Of a stretch of DNA of 64,000 nucleotides, positions 1 to 11,149 are shown piece after piece (position 1 is the first letter of the stretch; each line of letters starts with the position of its first letter). A program made the position numbers and the translations under genes. This DNA comes from Phytophthora quininea. Taxonomy: Eukaryota > Oomycota > Peronosporomycetes > Peronosporales > Peronosporaceae. The notes below the pieces were generated by a model. It was not told the origin of the DNA. It did no database searches and worked only from the letters and a program-made list of their open reading frames with translations. The stretch lies in assembly GCA_011947345.1 (NCBI GenBank), contig JAAVTG010000200.1, forward strand, positions 1-64,000, read 5' to 3'.

Positions 1-2
1 TC

Positions 3-1164
3 GACTCGCAGCTCCAAGTGAAGCGCATCATGCTCATCTCCAAGGCCCATTTGGTGGGTTTCTATGTGAGCTGCGGGTTTGCTGTGACGCGGTTGTCGCC
101 GGTGGATCATGGCAAAGACCCGTGGTTTGAATTGGACATTGACTGCGAAGCTGCTCGACGTCCGACGATGATCCAGGTCAGGGAGTTTTAGACTTCTTGT
201 TTCATAGTCTGTTACTGATTTAAGTGTTGTAGGTGGATGCGTTTACGAGTGAAGCTTTCCAAGGCAACCCGGCGGCAGTGGTGTTGCTGTCTTCTGGGGG
301 GTACCACACGCCGGGGCTTCGGAATGGATGCAGCGTGTTGCCATGGAAAACAACCTCAGCGAGACGGCGTTCGCTCCACGTACCAGGGATGCATTGAAGC
401 CTGAAGACACTGTTGAGTACGATTTGCGTTGGTTTACTCCAGGTAAGGAGTTTCCTCTTCCTGTTAGAAAAATAAGTATTAGCGACTAATTTTTGTTGTT
501 GTTTCAGCTACCGAGGTGAAGCTGTGTGGACACGCTACGTTATCTTCTGCTTTTGCTTTGCATGATGCTGGGAAGGTGACGACGGACCAGACGCTTCACT
601 TCCACACGTTGAGTGGCGTCTTAGTGTGTCGCTTTGAGGTTCAGCCAGACACAAGCAAACTGCTGGTACTGATGGACTTCCCTGTGCAACCAACGGAGCC
701 AGTGGGTCCCAACATCGCAGTGGACGAGGTCGCTTCCGCTTTGGGAATCTCGTCGGCTGACATCGTCGACATGAAGAAAGCCACCACGGATTTATTGGTG
801 CGTGTGACTCCGGAAGCTTTCGCAGCTTTAAAGCCGGACTTTGTGCTGCTGGGAAGACCGACGTGCGAGGGTTTGCGGTGACCGCTGAAATGCCCAAGAC
901 GAGCTCGCCAGGCGTTGACATCCAGAGCCGCTCTTTGCTCCGCAAGTTGGCATCAACGAAGATCCCGTTACTGGCAGTGTTCATTGTGGACTCGGTCCAT
1001 ACTGGAGCTCCTTGCTGAAGAAATCGACGATTCAAGCGCAGCAGTTTACTCCGGTTCGTGGTGGATACATCACACTGGACATGAAGGCTGCTGGACCAGA
1101 TCGCGTCCTGCTGAAGGGCGAAGGTTTGGTGGTTCTTCGCGCGAACTTGACATCCTCGCCGTAA
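3..1164 (+). pseudogene. GNAT acetyltransferase-PhzF isomerase fusion, 5' truncated, two frameshifts
   Basis: Exon 1 (3-176) encodes the end of a GNAT N-acetyltransferase, including the typical LVGFYVSCGF acetyl-CoA-fold segment. A 56-nt intron (177-232, GT..AG, branch-like ctgat) joins it in frame to VDAFTSEAFQGNPAAVV, the classic N-terminus of PhzF-family isomerases. A second intron (443-507) precedes the KLCGHATL motif. The C-terminal half carries DPVTGSVHCGL, also PhzF-typical, and ends with TAA at 1162-1164. The frame is lost twice: in the G6 run near 300 and near 855-860 (GGAAGACC), each explained by one missing base. PhzF-like proteins belong to the diaminopimelate-epimerase fold; the substrate here is unknown. 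The continuous exon-1 frame suggests a GNAT-PhzF fusion, but an internal ATG at 168 could start a stand-alone PhzF. Whether the gene is truly dead or misread is open. Confidence 0.8.
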
Positions 1165-1590
1165 GCAATGGACTGGGTTGCCGCAATGAACGGTGATGGG
1201 ACAATTCCAATGGTATTTGTCCACGCAATAAAGCTAGCGAATGTATTGCGCGGAACGATCGACGCCACCGTATCGAACTTGAATTGCTGTCTGCAGTTCA
1301 CGTCTTGCATGGGATGGGAAGATCTGTCGGCAATCAAGACCAAAATGAGCTTCGCCACCACGAACATCAACTCTTCCAATACTAACTTCTGGAAAAAACA
1401 TTTGCACAGAATCCATGTTAATCTCACGACGGCACGCTAGTTGATCGGAAATGCATTCCCAAGATACGAGGTCTCCATTATATTCGCAATCTTCGAGCGG
1501 GCGCAATTTTGACTCCACGTGCCTTCACTTTTCGATTTCGTTCGACACTGCCGATAGGGAAACAACAACTCCAAGACCAACCAGATCGAG
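1165..1590. other. intergenic, no supported gene
   Basis: There are short open frames on both strands here, but none has recognisable motifs or homology to anything else in the window. Confidence 0.5.
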
Positions 1591-1830
1591 ATGAAGCTCA
1601 TCCAACTATTGGCGATCGCCGTGCTATGTGTCGCCCAAGCCAGCGCGTTGGGGGAATATGAGTCCTCGCTGCCACCTGCGAACGATCCGCGCCGGGGCGG
1701 GGAAGAAGCGTCTACTACCGTGGAAACGACCGCCGTGACTAGAGTGGCCGGATCCACGCAAGGACACAAGAGTTATCCGGGGCAATTTGTCTACCGTGCT
1801 TCAATCCAGAACGTGACAATCGCAACCTAA
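1591..1830 (+). CDS. small secreted protein candidate, 79 aa
   Basis: The predicted N-terminus MKLIQLLAIAVLCVAQASA is a good signal peptide: Lys near the start, a hydrophobic core and an A-x-A cleavage site before LGEYES. The remaining ~60 residues are hydrophilic, Ser/Thr/Glu-rich and contain no cysteine. I see no RxLR or dEER motif; DPRRGGEEAS is only loosely similar. It lies between the PhzF gene and an antisense FYVE-family fragment, so the 3' end may be chance coding sequence or a truncation. The product may be a small secreted (possibly effector-like) peptide, but function is unknown. Confidence 0.45.
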   Translation: MKLIQLLAIAVLCVAQASALGEYESSLPPANDPRRGGEEASTTVETTAVTRVAGSTQGHKSYPGQFVYRASIQNVTIAT

Positions 1831-1854
1831 TGTGCTTCTTTATGCTTGATTCCA

Positions 1855-2110
1855 TTTTGTTCGTTTTCACGATCAAATGCCGTCCGTGATCGGCACCAGA
1901 GCCGTGGACAGTTGTTTGGGTCCGAACTCCTCCCCGTACGGAGGTGGTGATGCTCTTCGAACTTGGCCATGATGAGGTTGTTAGCGATGTTCGTCGCGTA
2001 GTGTCAACTCCCCAAGGGGTCGGCACTGAAGTGATTGATGGCCTTGACGGCGATGAATGGTACTGCGAGATGAAGAAGAATGTTTCCTTCTGTCGACACC
2101 TTAAGGTCAA
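1855..2110 (-). pseudogene. degenerate 5' fragment of the FYVE/START family
   Basis: On the minus strand this segment resembles the first ~250 bp of the FYVE/START genes at 7.6 and 9.1 kb. It includes a stretch before the start codon, the equivalent of the conserved FGELTLTAEDR region and a recognisable ctcatcatggccaagttcga block. Frames are broken and it ends abruptly, with no START or FYVE domain following. It is a truncated relic of the local tandem family. Confidence 0.6.
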
Positions 2111-2184
2111 CAGATTGTGTCTTTGAACATTTCTTGCAAGATACGAATACTAATGCCACTTTTGTAGTAATGGAAAATATTTAT

Positions 2185-3381
2185 CAGGGCTTCATTTGCA
2201 GGAAGAAACCAATCGACGGCGTTCATCTCACGAAGAGAGGCTAAGTGTGCACGTGGACATGGTTGATCGAATATCCGACGCGATGGACGAGCCGTAGACT
2301 CCCGACGGTACCGGCTTCTTGTAGACGAATTGGTGGCGAGCTGCTTCCTCCGTGTCCATTCCGGTGGCTTCCAGCAGGCAACGCACGCAAAACGTCACCT
2401 TGCGCTGGACAAGCTCCAGGTCCTGAGCGATAAAGCTCAGCTTTTAGAGACTTTGCAACTGCCGCAGACAGCACTGCAGCACAACTTGCAAGTGCTGTTG
2501 GACTTGCCGAAGCCGAGTCTCGACGGTTTAATCGTCTTGGAGCAAGTGACACAGCTCGGCTTTGCCTTCGGAGCGCCATGTTTCCGAGAGTCGGTGTACT
2601 TTTGCTCCAACAACCACGCCAACTTCTTCATTTGTCCAACATACGAGTACTTGACTCCTGCCATTGTCGCCTGGACCATCCCCATAATCGCCATCGCTCG
2701 GATCATGTCACCGCCGGGGTCCATGACCCCGTGCCACGACACTCCGTTCGGTCAGGGGCTTCTTGGTGGAATACACCGCAAAACGACATGTTGCCTCGCA
2801 CGCGACCAGGAAGTTCCTGGATTTGCGGGAAGCTCACCGAGTGTAGAAGGTGATACCCGACACGTTCGCCGTTGTCGAGCTGCAGGATGCCTGTGCTCTC
2901 GAGATACACGTAGTCTCGGTTGCGAACGATGCCGATCGATGGGGATATCGATCTCCATCCACTTGACCACCACCGATCGGAATGGCTCGTCGACTGTTGG
3001 TTCGACGATAGTGGCGAGCACCGCAGCAGCGTTGAAGTCGTTCAAGTACGACGACTTGATCCGCATCGACTCCAACGTCGGACTCACCAGGCCGAACATG
3101 TTGTCGTTGAGTGATCCTGGCAGTGGCCCCACCATGAGAGAGTGAGGGATCTTGGAGTTAAGACTGGAACTTTTCTTTTCGAGGTACGTGGTGGTGGGTC
3201 CTGTTTTGGTGAACTTCTTCCACCGACGCAGATCGACGGCCTTGTTGGTGATCAAGTACTCCTCGTACTCGTCGATCTTGTTGAGTACCAGCTCGTTGGC
3301 GATCTCGATCAGCTTGACGCGGTCTTCAGACGTGAGCACCAACTCCTCGAAAGGGTTGACGGTGAAGCGATTACTGTCCAT
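2185..3381 (-). repeat. inverted repeat arm (FYVE copy 1), partner 6258-7455
   Basis: Near-identical sequence in opposite orientation to 6258-7455. Similarity begins exactly at the start codon and continues past the stop into the 3' flank (shared tgaagccct-ataaata block). The arms flank the M1 peptidase gene at 4018-6008. The sequences upstream of the two ATGs differ, which places one edge at the ATG. Confidence 0.75.
2228..3381 (-). pseudogene. FYVE-finger/START-like protein, copy 1 (frameshifted)
   Basis: This is the minus-strand member of a four-gene family of about 385-390 aa. The order is a short N-terminus (MDSNRFTVNPFEELVLTSED), a START-like lipid-binding region (roughly residues 60-260) and a C-terminal FYVE-type zinc finger with CVTC, CKLCCSAVCGSC and CVRC cysteine pairs. 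Such proteins are predicted phosphoinositide or lipid binders at endomembranes, and the family is expanded in oomycetes. ATG at 3381-3379 and TGA at 2230-2228 are set by comparison with copy 2. At least three frameshifts occur: in the IPMASIG region near 2930, in GTG(I)MDPGG near 2720, and at CKVSKK near 2445. Almost all differences from copy 2 are single residues or indels, so it is a recent inverted duplicate. Confidence 0.8.
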
Positions 3382-4017
3382 GCTGCCACTTGAGCGTTGT
3401 CGAGTAATCGTCGAATGACTTTTTGGGCGAACCGCGTAGGTGACCAACCTGCACATTTGTTAGATGGAGGAGAAGATTGGCCCGTTAGCAATTGTTGTAA
3501 TGCAGACCAGTTGGCATGGAACAAAGTATTCACCGACCCTAAAGAAATATTCAATCATGTTGAGGTAAGTAGTAACATCAGCTGGTGCGGTCTATCCAAG
3601 GTGCCATAGTGTGGTGTAATACATCGTAAACAGAAGTACACTACAGTCTACCAAGTCGGCAACAGGAGCAATACAGTGTAGTTTGAGTTGCAATTAGCAT
3701 TCTGGAGAAAAGCAAGGTTGCACTACTTCGAGATAAGCCTCCATGAAGAAAAGAAATCTTCGACTACCGGTAGCTGGTAAATTTTCAATTCTCTGTAGCT
3801 TTCTCGGCTTAAAGAAAAGCTACGTGTGCTACCAGTCCTTGTTTGATGAGTGTGTTTTCGTCTACAAGCAAGCGAAGTACTCGCCGTGATTTACGATAGG
3901 TTGCATTCGTCTACATGTTGGCGTATCATTCTAATCCGGAGGTCTTTTTGCGCAAAAACGAGCAGCTCCTCATTTGCCAACCTGCTCAAGACGAAGAAGA
4001 CCTCCAAGAAGATCGAG
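3382..4017. other. intergenic between FYVE copy 1 and M1 peptidase
   Basis: No supported gene. It must hold the divergent promoters of the two flanking genes, but I could not assign a promoter element with confidence. Confidence 0.5.
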
Positions 4018-6008
4018 ATGGCGCCGCTCCGTCCGCTCAACTCGCACTCGTACTCAAACCTAAACGAGGTGACGTTCCAGCACCTCAACTGGGTCATCTC
4101 CTGGACTTCCCGCCCAGCAGCTCAAGGGATACGCCGAGTACACGTTCGTCCACAGTGCCACGTCCCCCACGGCTATTGTAGCGCTGGATACCCACCACCT
4201 GAACATCTCCAAGACGTTTGTGGACGACAAGGAGACGCCCTTCGCCCTCGCTGAGGAGGAACACCCAGTCTTTGGCCATGCCCTTGTTGTGGCCGTGCCT
4301 AGCCACGCCACGAAACTCCGTGTGGACTACTCCACTTCGTCCGCCTCTAGTGGGCTGCAGTGGCTCTCCAAGGAGCTCACTGCAGGCAAAACCCACCCTT
4401 ATCTCTTCACTCAATGCCAGGCCATTCATGCACGCACGATTGTGCCGTGTCCGGATACGCCAGCCTGCAAGTTCACGTACTCGGCTACTGTCACCGTCCG
4501 GACTGGTGCACTTGCTTGATGAGTGCAATTGCCGATCCGCAGGGCAGGAAGAACCACAACAACGTGGACAACACGTACCAAGTGTCGTTCCAGCAGACTG
4601 TGCCCATCCCCAGCTACTTGCTGGCCATTGTGGCGGGTAAGTTGGAGAGTGTGGATTTGGGACCGAGAAGCAGAGTCTGGGCCGAACCCGCAGTGGTGAC
4701 TAAGGCTGCGCATGAATTCGCGCAGACAGAAGCTTTTCTGAAGCACGCAGAGGACATTACGGGGCAGGAATATGTCTGGAAGAGGTACGATCTGGTGTGT
4801 CTGCCGCCGAGTTTCCCTTACGGAGGGATGGAGAACCCTTGCTTGATTTGTGACCCCAACGTTGCTGGCTGGCGATCGTTCGCTTGCAGACGTAGTAGCA
4901 CACGAGATTTCCCACTCGTGGACAGGCAACTTGGTGACAAACCGCTCGTGGACGGATTTCTGGCTGAATGAGGGCTGGACGATGTGGCTTGAGAGGAAGA
5001 TCCAAACGCGGATTACTAACGACCCCAAGGCGTACGATTTGAAGGCTGCTATGGGTCTACGAGATCTTGTAGAGTCCGTGGAGGAGTTCGGTCCTAAACA
5101 TCCGTACACGGCGCTGGTGCCCAACACGGACGGCATTGATCGGACGAGGTTTTCTCGTCGATCCCGTACGAGAAAGGATTCACTTCCTTCACTTCCTGTC
5201 GACGACAGTGGGCGGTCATGAGGTGTTTGACAAGTTTGCGCAGGCTTACATCCAGCAGTTCAAGTTCAAGACGGTCACGTCGCTCGAGTTCCGAGCCTTC
5301 TTTGAGAAATACTTTGCCGAGAAGCCAGAGGCGTTGAAGAAGATCGACTGGGACGTCTGGTTCTACTCGCCTGGCATGCCTCCCGTCGCCAACAAGTTCG
5401 ACACGACGCTGACGAGCCAGGCGACCAAATTGGGCGAGCAAATGGCGAGTAGTAGCAACCCCGAGAAGTGGACGAGCGTCAGCAAGAACGCCCTGAAGAA
5501 ATGGCCCGCCAGTCTGTGGATCTTGATGCTAGATACGATCCTACTTAAGCAGGAAGGCGTCGAGTTCACTCCTGCCCACTCAGATGCGATCGACAGTTTC
5601 ACTAACAACCACCTGAGCACCACGCACAACTCGGAGCTGCGGTTCCGCTGGTTCACCGTAGCGCTGCGGTCGGGAGACCTGCGCATGCTCAACCAAACCA
5701 TCGAGTTCTTGAAGGAGCAGGGCCGCATGAAGTTCGTGCGTCCGCTCTTCCGCGACTTGTGCACTGCTCTGGGGGCTCAAGCCACTACGATCTTCGCCGA
5801 CTGCAAGTCGCTGTACCACCCGATCGCTGCCAAGATGATCCAGCGTGACATTGACAATAGCGCGGCCAAAGCCAAGGGCAAGAAGGTCAAATTTGCGTCC
5901 CCGAGTCCCATTTCCCAGTGGCTCGGAGTGTCCGACGATGTCGTAGGATACGCGACGGTGGCTCTTGTTGTCGCTACCGTGGCTCTGATCGTTACTCGCC
6001 GTCGGTAA
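4018..6008 (+). pseudogene. leukotriene-A4-hydrolase-like M1 metallopeptidase, copy A (several frameshifts), C-terminal membrane anchor
   Basis: Family M1 zinc aminopeptidase of the LTA4H/aminopeptidase B type. Signatures are the QCQAIHARTIVPCPDTPA region, the exopeptidase motif GGMENPC, TPTLLAGDRSLADVVAHEISH with HExxH zinc ligands, the downstream WLNEGW glutamate, and the C-terminal helical repeat domain (FRWFTVALRSGDLRMLNQTI). ATG 4018 matches the start of copy B. The length (~660 aa if intact) fits LTA4H plus an added tail. The last ~25 residues (VGYATVALVVATVALIVTRRR) form a hydrophobic segment with basic end, a predicted tail anchor; canonical LTA4H is soluble. Frame is lost near 4100, 4495, 4850 and 5150. 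Either a pseudogene or a gene with base-calling errors. It lies between inverted FYVE copies. Confidence 0.85.
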
Positions 6009-6257
6009 GTGGCTCTAGTTCGGTGTAAAGGTGTCCCGAATATCAAGCTTATCCAACATCGAAACATCCGTTAGATCATGAAGATGGTCCGGTGGCAAAT
6101 CGTCGTAATGACATGGAGCAAGTGCTTCAACAAAGACAAACTTTATCCACATGAGAGGAAGCAGTAACGTTGGTATGTTTGGTACTGTCCATTTTTTTTG
6201 CTGTTAGAGCAGTCGTTCAAAAGCCCATTCGGTGATTCACTCTGCAGCACTCAAGTC

Positions 6258-7418
6258 ATGGACAGTAATCGCTTCACCGTCAACCCTTTCGAGGAGTTGG
6301 TGCTCACGTCTGAAGACCGCGTCAAGCTGATCGAGATCGCCAACGAGCTGGTACTCAACAAGATCGACGAGTACGAGGAGTACTTGATCACCAACAAGGC
6401 CGTCGATCTGCGTCGGTGGAAGAAGTTCACCAAGGTTGGACCCACCACCACGTACCTCGAAAAGAAAAGTTCCAGTCTTAACTCCAAGATCCCTCACTCT
6501 CTCATGGTGGGGCCACTGCCAGGATCACTCGACGACAACATGTTCGGCCTGGTGAGTCCGACGTTGGAGTCGATGCGGATCAAGTCGTCGTACTTGAACG
6601 ACGACTTCAACGCTGCTGCGGTGCTCGCCACTATCGTCGAACCAACAGTCGACGAGCCATTCCGATCGGTGGTGGTCAAGTGGATGGAGATCGATATCCC
6701 CATGGCGTCCATCGGCATCGTTCGCAACCGAGACTACGTGTATCTCGAGAGCACAGGCATCCTGCAGCTCGACAACGGCGAACGTGTCGGGTATCACCTT
6801 CTACACTCGGTGAGCTTCCCGCAAATCCAGGAACTTCCTGGTCGCGTGCGAGGCAACATGTCGTTTTGCGGTGTATTCCACCAAGAAGCCCCTGACCGAA
6901 CGGAGTGTCGTGGCACGGGGTCATGGACCCGGCGGTGACATGATCCGAGCGATGGCGATTATGGGGATGGTCCAGGCGACAATGGCAGGAGTCAAGTACT
7001 CGTATGTTGGACAAATGAAGAAGTTGGCGTGGTTGTTAGAGCAGAAGTACACCGACTCTCGGAAACATGGCGCCTGAAGGCAGAGCCGAGCTGTGTCACT
7101 TGCTCCAAGACGATTAAACCGTCGAGACTCGGCTTCGGCAAGTCCAACAGCACTTGCAAGTTGTGCTGCAGTGCTGTCTGCGGCAGTTGCAAAGTCTCTA
7201 AAAAGCTGAGCTTTATCGCTCAGGACCTGGAGCTTGTCCAGCGCAAGGTGACGTTTTGCGTGCGTTGCCTGCTGGAAGCCACCGGAATGGACACGGAGGA
7301 AGCTGCTCGCTACCAATTTGTCTACAAGATGCCGGTACCGTCGGGAGTCTACGGCTCGTCCATCGCGTCGGATATTCGATCAACCAGATCGATCCGCACT
7401 CTCAGCATCTCTTCGTGA
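6258..7418 (+). CDS. FYVE-finger/START-like protein, copy 2 (frameshifted)
   Basis: The start at 6258 (MDSNRFTVNPFEELVL) is shared with copy 1, and TGA ends it at 7418. The START-like region (PLPGSLDDNMFGLVSPT, VVVKWMEIDIP, RGNMSFCGVFHQEAPDRTEC) is followed by a FYVE-type finger (CVTC, CKLCCSAVCGSC, CVRC). The frame breaks near 6925 (GTG-MDPGGD) and near 7075 (HGAPKAEP), both at short G or C runs; the first break is shared with copy 1. Predicted role: lipid or phosphoinositide binding on endosomal membranes. Could be a functional gene if the indels are errors, otherwise a pseudogene. Confidence 0.75.
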
Positions 7419-7455
7419 GATGCGCACACTTGACCTGCGTTTGAAGCCCTAATAA
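6258..7455 (+). repeat. inverted repeat arm (FYVE copy 2), partner 2185-3381
   Basis: Second arm of the 1.2-kb inverted pair described for 2185-3381. It covers the whole FYVE/START gene and its 3' flank. Confidence 0.75.
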
Positions 7456-7608
7456 ATACCTTATCATCGACATCACTACTTATGACGGAAGAGGCATTAG
7501 TTCTCAAGTCTTATCTTGCACCCTTTCTCTATGAAAAAGTCTGTTGACCCAGACAGCTGGAAAGTTTCTTTCTTCTCGCAGAAACTCATCACTTGTGCAT
7601 TCACGACC

Positions 7609-8765
7609 ATGGACAACAACCGCTTCACCACCAACCCCTTCGGGGAGTTGACCTCACCGCCGAAGATCGAGCCAAACTTGTCGCCATCACCAACAAACTC
7701 GTCATGGCCAAGTTCGAAGAGTACGAGGAGTATCTCAACATCAACAAGGCCGTCGACCTCGGCCGATGGAAGAAGTTCACAAAGTCCGGACCCACAACCT
7801 CGTACCTCGAGCGCAAGAGCTCCAGCTCCAACTCGAAGCTTCCTCAGCTGCTCATGGTTGGACCATTGCCTGGTTCGCTCGATGAGAACATGTTTGGTCT
7901 GGTGAATCCAACCCTCGAAGCGATGCGGATCAAGTCTTCGTACTTGAAAGACTTTAGTGCTGCCGCGGTGTTGGCTACGATCATCGAACCAACAGTCGAC
8001 GAGCCATTTCGGTCGGTGGTGGTCAAGTGGATGGAGATCGATATCCCCATGGCGTCGATTGGCATCGTTCGCAATCGAGACTACGTCTACGTCGAAAGTA
8101 CGGGCATTTTGACGCTCCAAAATGGCGAACGAGTCGGCTACCATTTGTTCCACTCGGTCACGTTTCCACAGGTTCATGATCTACCAAACCGTGTACGTGG
8201 CAACATGTCGTTCTGTGGCATCTTCCACCAAGAAACTCCCGATCGCACGGAATGTCGCGGCACTGGTATCATGGACCCAGGTGGTGACATGATTCGGGTG
8301 ATGGCAGTCATGGGAATGGTGCAAGCTACGATGGCTGGACTCAAGTATTCCTACTGCGGCCAGATGAAGAAACTCGCGTGGTTGCTAGAGCAGAAGCACG
8401 CAGAAGCTCGTCAACGCGGTGCACCAAAAGCAGAACCAACCTGCGTCACTTGCTTGAAAAGCATCAAGCCGTCCAAACTCGGTAGTTTCGGCAAGTCCAG
8501 CAGCACTTGCAAACTCTGCTTCGGAGCGATCTGCGGCAGCTGCAAAGTTCCGAAAACCTTGAGTTTTATCGCTCAGGACCAAGAGCTTGTGCAGCGCAAA
8601 GTGACATTCTGCGTGCGTTGCCTGTTGGAGGCGACTCGGATGGACACTCAAGAAGCCGCCCGACACCAATTCGTCTACAAGAAACCTGTGCCGTCCAGTG
8701 TATACGGCTCGTCCATCGCTTCGGACGTCAGCGCAGAAAGCTCACTTAGCACACGATCAAGTTGA
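7609..8765 (+). CDS. FYVE-finger/START-like protein, copy 3
   Basis: Member of the local family, ~385 aa, more diverged from copies 1 and 2 than they are from each other. ATG 7609 (MDNNRFTTNPFGELT) is followed by one missing base near 7650 (GACCTC against GACCCTC in copy 4). The frame is then open to TGA 8765. Domains: START-like region (YLERKSSSSNSKLPQLLMVG, VVVKWMEIDIPMASIGIVRN), then a FYVE-type finger with CVTC, CKLCFGAICGSC and CVRC. Predicted membrane-lipid binding. Ser/Thr-rich tail (SAESSLSTRSS). Tandem head-to-tail with copy 4. Confidence 0.85.
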
Positions 8766-9068
8766 ACATCTTTTAGCTCAAAATATAATGTTTTTGGTGT
8801 TGAAGAAGTCCTCTGTGAAAGTATATTATAGAGTGCGGTGACGAACAGCACTTCAATTCCACACCGATTAGATTTTGCATCCTTATCCCGTCCTCAGAAC
8901 GGAGCAATTGCTCCACTGATGGGCTTTTCACAATTCATATGTTGGTAGCTGCTTTCAATGCTTACTGTCGTCCTCCCAGCTTCAAAAGACATCACCAGCT
9001 GGAAGGTGCTTGCCCGCAACGACACAACACCAAAGAGCTACCACCGACTCACTTGTCAATTTGCTGGC

Positions 9069-10216
9069 ATGGACGACGACCGCTTCACCATCAACCCCTT
9101 CGGGAGTTGACCCTCACCGCCGAAGATCGAGCCAAACTTGTCGACATCACCAACAAACTCGTCATGGCCAAGTTCGAAGAGTATGAGGAGCATCTCAACA
9201 TCAACAAGGCCGTCGACCTCGGCCGATGGAAGAAGTTCACAAAGTCCGGACCCACAACCTCGTACCTCGAGCGTAAGAGCTCCAGCTCCAACTCGAAACT
9301 TCCTCAGCTGCTCATGGTTGGACCACTACCTGGTTCGCTCGATGAGAATATGTTTGGTCTGGTGAATCCAACCCTCGAAGCAATGCGGATCAAGTCGTCG
9401 TATCTCAAAGACTTCAGTGGTGCGGCAGTACTCGCCACTATCGTGGAGCCAACCGTCGATGAACCGTTCCGGTCGGTGGTGGTCAAGTGGATGGAGATCG
9501 ATATCCCCATGGCGTCGATCGGTATTGTTCGCAATCGAGACTACGTCTACGTCGAGAGTACTGGTATCTTGTACTTAAAGAACGGTGAACAGGTGGGGTA
9601 TCACTTGTTCCACTCGGTCACCTTCCCACAAGTTCACGATTTACCTGGTCGAGTACGTGGCAACATGTCATTCTGCGGCATCTTTCACCAAGAAGCACCT
9701 GATCGTACGGACTGCCGCGGCACTGGTATTATGGACCCTGGTGGTGACATGATTCGGGTGATGGCAGTCATGGGAATGGTGCAAGCTACGATGGCTGGAC
9801 TCAAGTATTCCTACTGCGGCCAGATGAAGAAACTCGCCTGGCTTCTAGAACAACGCCAATCAAACGCTCGTGAGAAGGGGATGCCTGCGTTCCAGCCGTT
9901 CTGTGTGACTTGTATGAAGGAAGTCAAGTCTTCTCGTCTGACTGGACCGGTTTGCACCTGTAAGTTGTGCTTCGGAGCAGTATGCAGCTCGTGCAAAATC
10001 TCCAAGAAGCTCAGCTTTATTGCGCCTGATCTGCGACTCAGTCAACGCAAAGTGACATTCTGCGTGCGATGCATGATCGACGCTACCCGGATGGATACCC
10101 AAGAAGCTGCTCGTGAGCAATTCGTGTACAAGAAGTTCGTGACACCAGCATTGCATTCCATGTCGGTGCAATCCGACATGAGCACGTGCTCGGAAAGCAC
10201 AATGACGAGTCGCTAG
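9069..10216 (+). CDS. FYVE-finger/START-like protein, copy 4
   Basis: Starts at ATG 9069 (MDDDRFTINPFG). One G is missing near 9102 (CGGGAG where copy 3 has CGGGGAG), and the frame is then open to TAG 10216. It shares the START-like region with copy 3 almost residue for residue (DENMFGLVNPTLEAMRIKSS), but its finger is more diverged (CVTCMKEVKSSRL, CKLCFGAVCSSC, CVRCMIDA). This suggests the C-terminal half evolves separately or was exchanged. Predicted lipid or phosphoinositide binder. The single indel lies in a homopolymer and in a different place from that of copy 3. Confidence 0.85.
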
Positions 10217-10223
10217 GTATCGT

Positions 10224-11005
10224 TCAACATCGACGTTTGTTAGTATATGTTTTGTAAGACGAACAAGGCTTCTGAGGGGCTGCCCAATCCAGTTTTTGAT
10301 CACTTAAAATGCATTGTTGGCTGCTTAAGGATGGCGTTGTGGACAGCGAGGGTGGCTCCCGATCGTTCTGTGATTCAGAAGAACCATTCAAACCGGTCAA
10401 CAGAGCCATCACGTTGTTGCAAGTGCGCAAACCCAAAGCGATGAGGTTGGATATGACTTGAGCCTGAGCGTCATCAGTGACCTCTCGCTTCACTTCAATC
10501 AGCATCTTCACCTGAGGCAGGAACATCACGGTGACTTGATTCGCAAAATGAGACGATCGGGATGCCCAACGAGCTCAATCTCTGACCCAGGGAGCTTCTC
10601 CAGCATCAAACGGATCCATACACACACATTTAAGAAGCGTGTCATTTTTCGCCGCCTTAAGAGCCGAGTGGGCGATTTGCTTCTTTAGTCTCGGAGCCAA
10701 GTCTTCATTGTTTGCAGAAACGCGGGTTCTCACAGCAGTGCCACCTTTAGGATCCACCACCAGCACGCTCAGTACACCTTGGCTTTTTCTTCCTCCTCAT
10801 CGGTTCGCTTAACGTCCGTCGCAGACAGTTCCGAGCGAAAGAGTTTAGTTGTGTCACACAGCGGCATGAGTCCACCGATACTTGCCGTTCCATTCTTCAC
10901 TTGACTCTTTGTCACCAACCATGTCCGGGTCGTCAAGTAGAGCTGGAGATTATCTGGATCACACATGATTGTCTCCTCTTCCGTTTCTTGATCGCACACT
11001 TTCAC
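10224..11005 (-). pseudogene. degraded CRN (Crinkler) effector, header plus nuclease-like C-terminal piece
   Basis: Reading right to left on the minus strand: a CRN header remnant (DNLQLYLTTRTWLVTKSQV, a divergent LxLFLAK region followed by TWL), then a VLSVLVVDP stretch matching the HVLVxxP end of the header, then a C-terminal piece containing MLIEVKREVTDDAQAQVISN. The last resembles the E-x-K core of restriction-endonuclease-fold domains found in many CRN proteins. Several frameshifts and stops interrupt it, and the first part of the header is missing. CRNs are oomycete effectors thought to act in host nuclei; this copy appears inactive. Confidence 0.6.
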
Positions 11006-11149
11006 GTGCCGACCGTGTCGTAAGTGGTCTTCACTCTAACTGACGTCTCCATTGCCACCAGCAAATTCTGAAATGCGTTTTAAAATGCCAGCCTTCGTCA
11101 ACAAATTGTCAGAAAAGCCATCAAACAACCACAACTTGCGTCGGCGACA

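Noticed and set aside
535..1224. 229-aa minus-strand ORF over the PhzF gene
   Set aside because: Antisense shadow: the plus strand encodes conserved PhzF motifs through most of it, and the minus product has no recognisable features.
1168..1440. 90-aa plus-strand ORF downstream of PhzF
   Set aside because: No motif, no homologue in the window, and overlapped by other open frames on the opposite strand.
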